A stretch of DNA of 40,094 nt from a virus. Shown piece after piece: positions 38,507-40,094 of the stretch. Both the position numbers and the translations under genes were made by a program. The notes below the pieces were generated by a model. It searched no databases. It was not told where the DNA came from and saw nothing but the letters and a program-made list of their open reading frames with translations. Every line of letters begins with the position of its first letter. The stretch's first letter is position 1. The DNA is taken from positions 1-40,094 of the IMG/VR virus record IMGVR_UViG_3300044971_004948. One strand, 5' to 3'.

Positions 38507-39817
38507 TCAGCTGCTGAGGTTCCCGCAGGCCGTGAGTGGAGCTCCCTTCACTGTTGCCGGTGCCCGCAGTTCCAGTGCCTTGAGGATGTCGATGATCGAA
38601 ATGGCAAAGTTGATGTTCTGATTTAAGCGATCAGAGCCCGCTATTCCATAGGTGTTGACCCCGAGCAGCTCCCCGCGGGCGTTCACCAATGGGCCGCCAC
38701 TGTTGCCGGGGCTGATCGCAGCATCGTGCTGAATCAACAGGACGTTTTCGGGCGCAAGTCCCTTGAGTTGATCAACAGGTTTACGGACTGCACTCACCAC
38801 GCCTTTGGTGACTGTTCCAGCGATTCCGTCTGGAGATCCAATGGCAATCACATCCTGACCGGCCTTCGGATAGGCCATGTAGCAGACGGGAATCGGTGGT
38901 GCCGAGATCCTGGAATCGGTCTTCAGCAGGGCAAAGTCGAGCTTCTTGTCCACATAGACAAGGACGGCTTCTGTCTTGGCACCGTTGTCGGCAGTGACCT
39001 GATACTTGCCCACGCCGCTGCCGGCGATGACATGCCTGTTGGTCATGATCAGGCCGTCAGGCGAGAAGACAAAGCCACTGCCAAGGGCCTTGTCGCTTCT
39101 GATGGAGACAACAGATGGGATGACGCGGGGAATCAGGTCCTCAGCGGCGAGATTCGATTTGCTTGCACGTCCAACAGCGATGGAGAGCTGAGGTTTTGTC
39201 CAGCTCTTGGTCTCCATCTGGAAGAGTCTTGATAGTGATTGAAGGGTTTCCTTGCCAATCGGAAACACCACGCTGGAGCGCCGGCCTTTGGAAAGCTTGA
39301 TCGAGAGCGGTTGGTCGCCTTTGCCTGCGATGACGGCGTCAATGAATTTCTGCGGCAAGGAATATTCGCCATCGTTGCCGTAGAGCAGGAACGATTCGCC
39401 GGCATAGAAGAGTTCGACCGTTCCGGAAAATTCGCGGAAGTCTGATCCGCCGGTGCAGGTCCAGAAGCCACAGCCCCCGTGCATGTATTCGTAGCCGGTG
39501 ACTGAGTCGCTGCTCCAGCGGGTGATCATCCCCTCGGTCAGGCCATTGTTTCCGTCTTTCTTGTAATCACGATCAAGAACGACGTAATAAGAGCTGCCGG
39601 ATAGCTTCGAGGTCACCTTGATCAGCTTGGACCACTCGATTCCCCCTGCTCTTGGGTTCTTCCAGTCCAGATCGGACTCCCGTTCAATCACCTCGCCTGG
39701 AGCGGGCTTGGGGGTGTCGGCTTTGTTGTCGGCCGTCTGGGCCAGGGTGGAGCTGCTGATCCCGAGGACTGCGCAGGTCGCTATAGCGAGAGCCCCAAGG
39801 CGTCTATGTCGAGCCAT
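38507..39817 (-). CDS. exported trypsin-like serine protease (S1/HtrA-type)
   Basis: 436 residues from ATG 39817. A signal peptide (LGALAIATCAVLGISSSTLA) is followed by a ~190-residue N-terminal region of unknown fold containing two cysteine pairs (GGCGFWTCTGG) and strands. The protease domain has MTNRHVIAG (His about 262), KKLDFALLKT (Asp about 292) and SPGNSGGPLV (Ser about 372), a complete triad. No PDZ domain follows. It should act in the periplasm or be secreted. It converges with the integrase (1 bp between stops). Whether it is host or element cargo is unclear. Confidence 0.85.
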   Translation of the reverse strand: MARHRRLGALAIATCAVLGISSSTLAQTADNKADTPKPAPGEVIERESDLDWKNPRAGGIEWSKLIKVTSKLSGSSYYVVLDRDYKKDGNNGLTEGMITRWSSDSVTGYEYMHGGCGFWTCTGGSDFREFSGTVELFYAGESFLLYGNDGEYSLPQKFIDAVIAGKGDQPLSIKLSKGRRSSVVFPIGKETLQSLSRLFQMETKSWTKPQLSIAVGRASKSNLAAEDLIPRVIPSVVSIRSDKALGSGFVFSPDGLIMTNRHVIAGSGVGKYQVTADNGAKTEAVLVYVDKKLDFALLKTDSRISAPPIPVCYMAYPKAGQDVIAIGSPDGIAGTVTKGVVSAVRKPVDQLKGLAPENVLLIQHDAAISPGNSGGPLVNARGELLGVNTYGIAGSDRLNQNINFAISIIDILKALELRAPATVKGAPLTACGNLSS

Positions 39818-39876
39818 CGAGTCTGTGGGCTGAACGCCCCTCATCATGGCCCCGCTGTCGATCGGCCTTCGGGGGC

Positions 39877-40094
39877 TCAGCGCAGCGTCCTGAGATAGCG
39901 CTCCACGTTCACCAGGTAGGCGTGGCGCTTGCCGGAGACGGAAGGCAGCTGGCGATAGCAGTCCGGGGGGAAGCCCCCGCGCAGGATCCTGGCCTTGAGC
40001 GCCCTTGGCGATTTGCAATGCAGCAGTGGGGCCGCCTCACGCAGGGGTAGCCAGGGGCTTGCTTTGGCCGCGGGCTGGGGCTGGTTCTGGGCAT
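39877..40094 (-). CDS. excisionase-like small DNA-binding protein, partial
   Basis: 72 codons are visible before the window ends; the start is outside. SPWLPLREAAPLLHCKSPRA, then LKARILRGGFPPDCY and GKRHAYLVNVERYLRTLR, give the pattern 'W(L)..EAA..L..S...L..RI..G.......R......Y.V....' of winged-helix excisionase/MerR-like proteins. Close to an integrase, this suggests a directionality factor. Length and exact family cannot be judged from the fragment. Confidence 0.5.
   Translation of the reverse strand, partial: AQNQPQPAAKASPWLPLREAAPLLHCKSPRALKARILRGGFPPDCYRQLPSVSGKRHAYLVNVERYLRTLR

Overview
The window looks like accessory DNA of a GC-rich picocyanobacterium of the Synechococcus/Cyanobium type. 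The main taxonomic hint is a DUF1651-type protein, a cyanobacterial family, together with high GC and many very small secreted or cysteine-bearing proteins. I see no core metabolic genes. Most of it (from the left edge to about 37222) reads as one large integrated phage-like or satellite-like element. At its right end is a tRNA-Arg(CCT) 3'-half attachment core flanked by six integrase arm-type repeats, followed by a tyrosine recombinase that probably opens a second, tandem element.

Layout. 1-7483: the 3' end of a DUF3987 replication-type gene, a small-protein/ADP-ribosyltransferase-like pair, an orphan AbiEi-type antitoxin, several small hypothetical genes, a candidate holin-like gene, a ribbon-helix-helix gene overlapping a secreted repeat-protein gene, and a membrane protein coupled to an Mrr-type restriction endonuclease. 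7485-17048 (minus strand): a tightly packed four-gene defence operon, DUF499 ATPase, DUF3780, DUF1156 adenine methyltransferase and PLD-SNF2 helicase. It matches the helicase-methylase-ATPase (Hma-like) type of anti-phage system, with Mrr converging on it.

17253-31218 (minus strand): a capsid and packaging module. Transcription order is small terminase, large terminase, sigma-70-family factor, portal, two virion proteins, scaffold, major capsid, decoration-type protein, and fibre/collagen-type proteins. No tail tube, tape measure or baseplate genes are seen. Two plus-strand cargo units interrupt the module: an SF1 helicase gene, and a two-gene unit whose architecture recalls RexA/RexB exclusion systems. 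A 13-bp motif, TCGGCAATAGGRR, occurs five times. Each copy points towards a gene just downstream: portal, scaffold, major capsid, collagen-like fibre and the distant holin-like gene. It is a candidate late promoter or operator, possibly read by the element's own sigma factor.

31219-37222: three short plus-strand genes, each preceded by a copy of a conserved structured repeat with compensatory base changes. Then come a two-gene minus-strand unit (membrane-associated PD-(D/E)XK nuclease-like protein plus coiled-coil/zinc-ribbon protein), two paralogous unknown genes, and the attachment site. 37366-40094: tyrosine integrase, an exported trypsin-like protease, and a partial gene resembling an excisionase.

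Together the genes suggest a mobile element that packages DNA in its own capsid, lacks tail genes here, and carries several layers of anti-phage functions.
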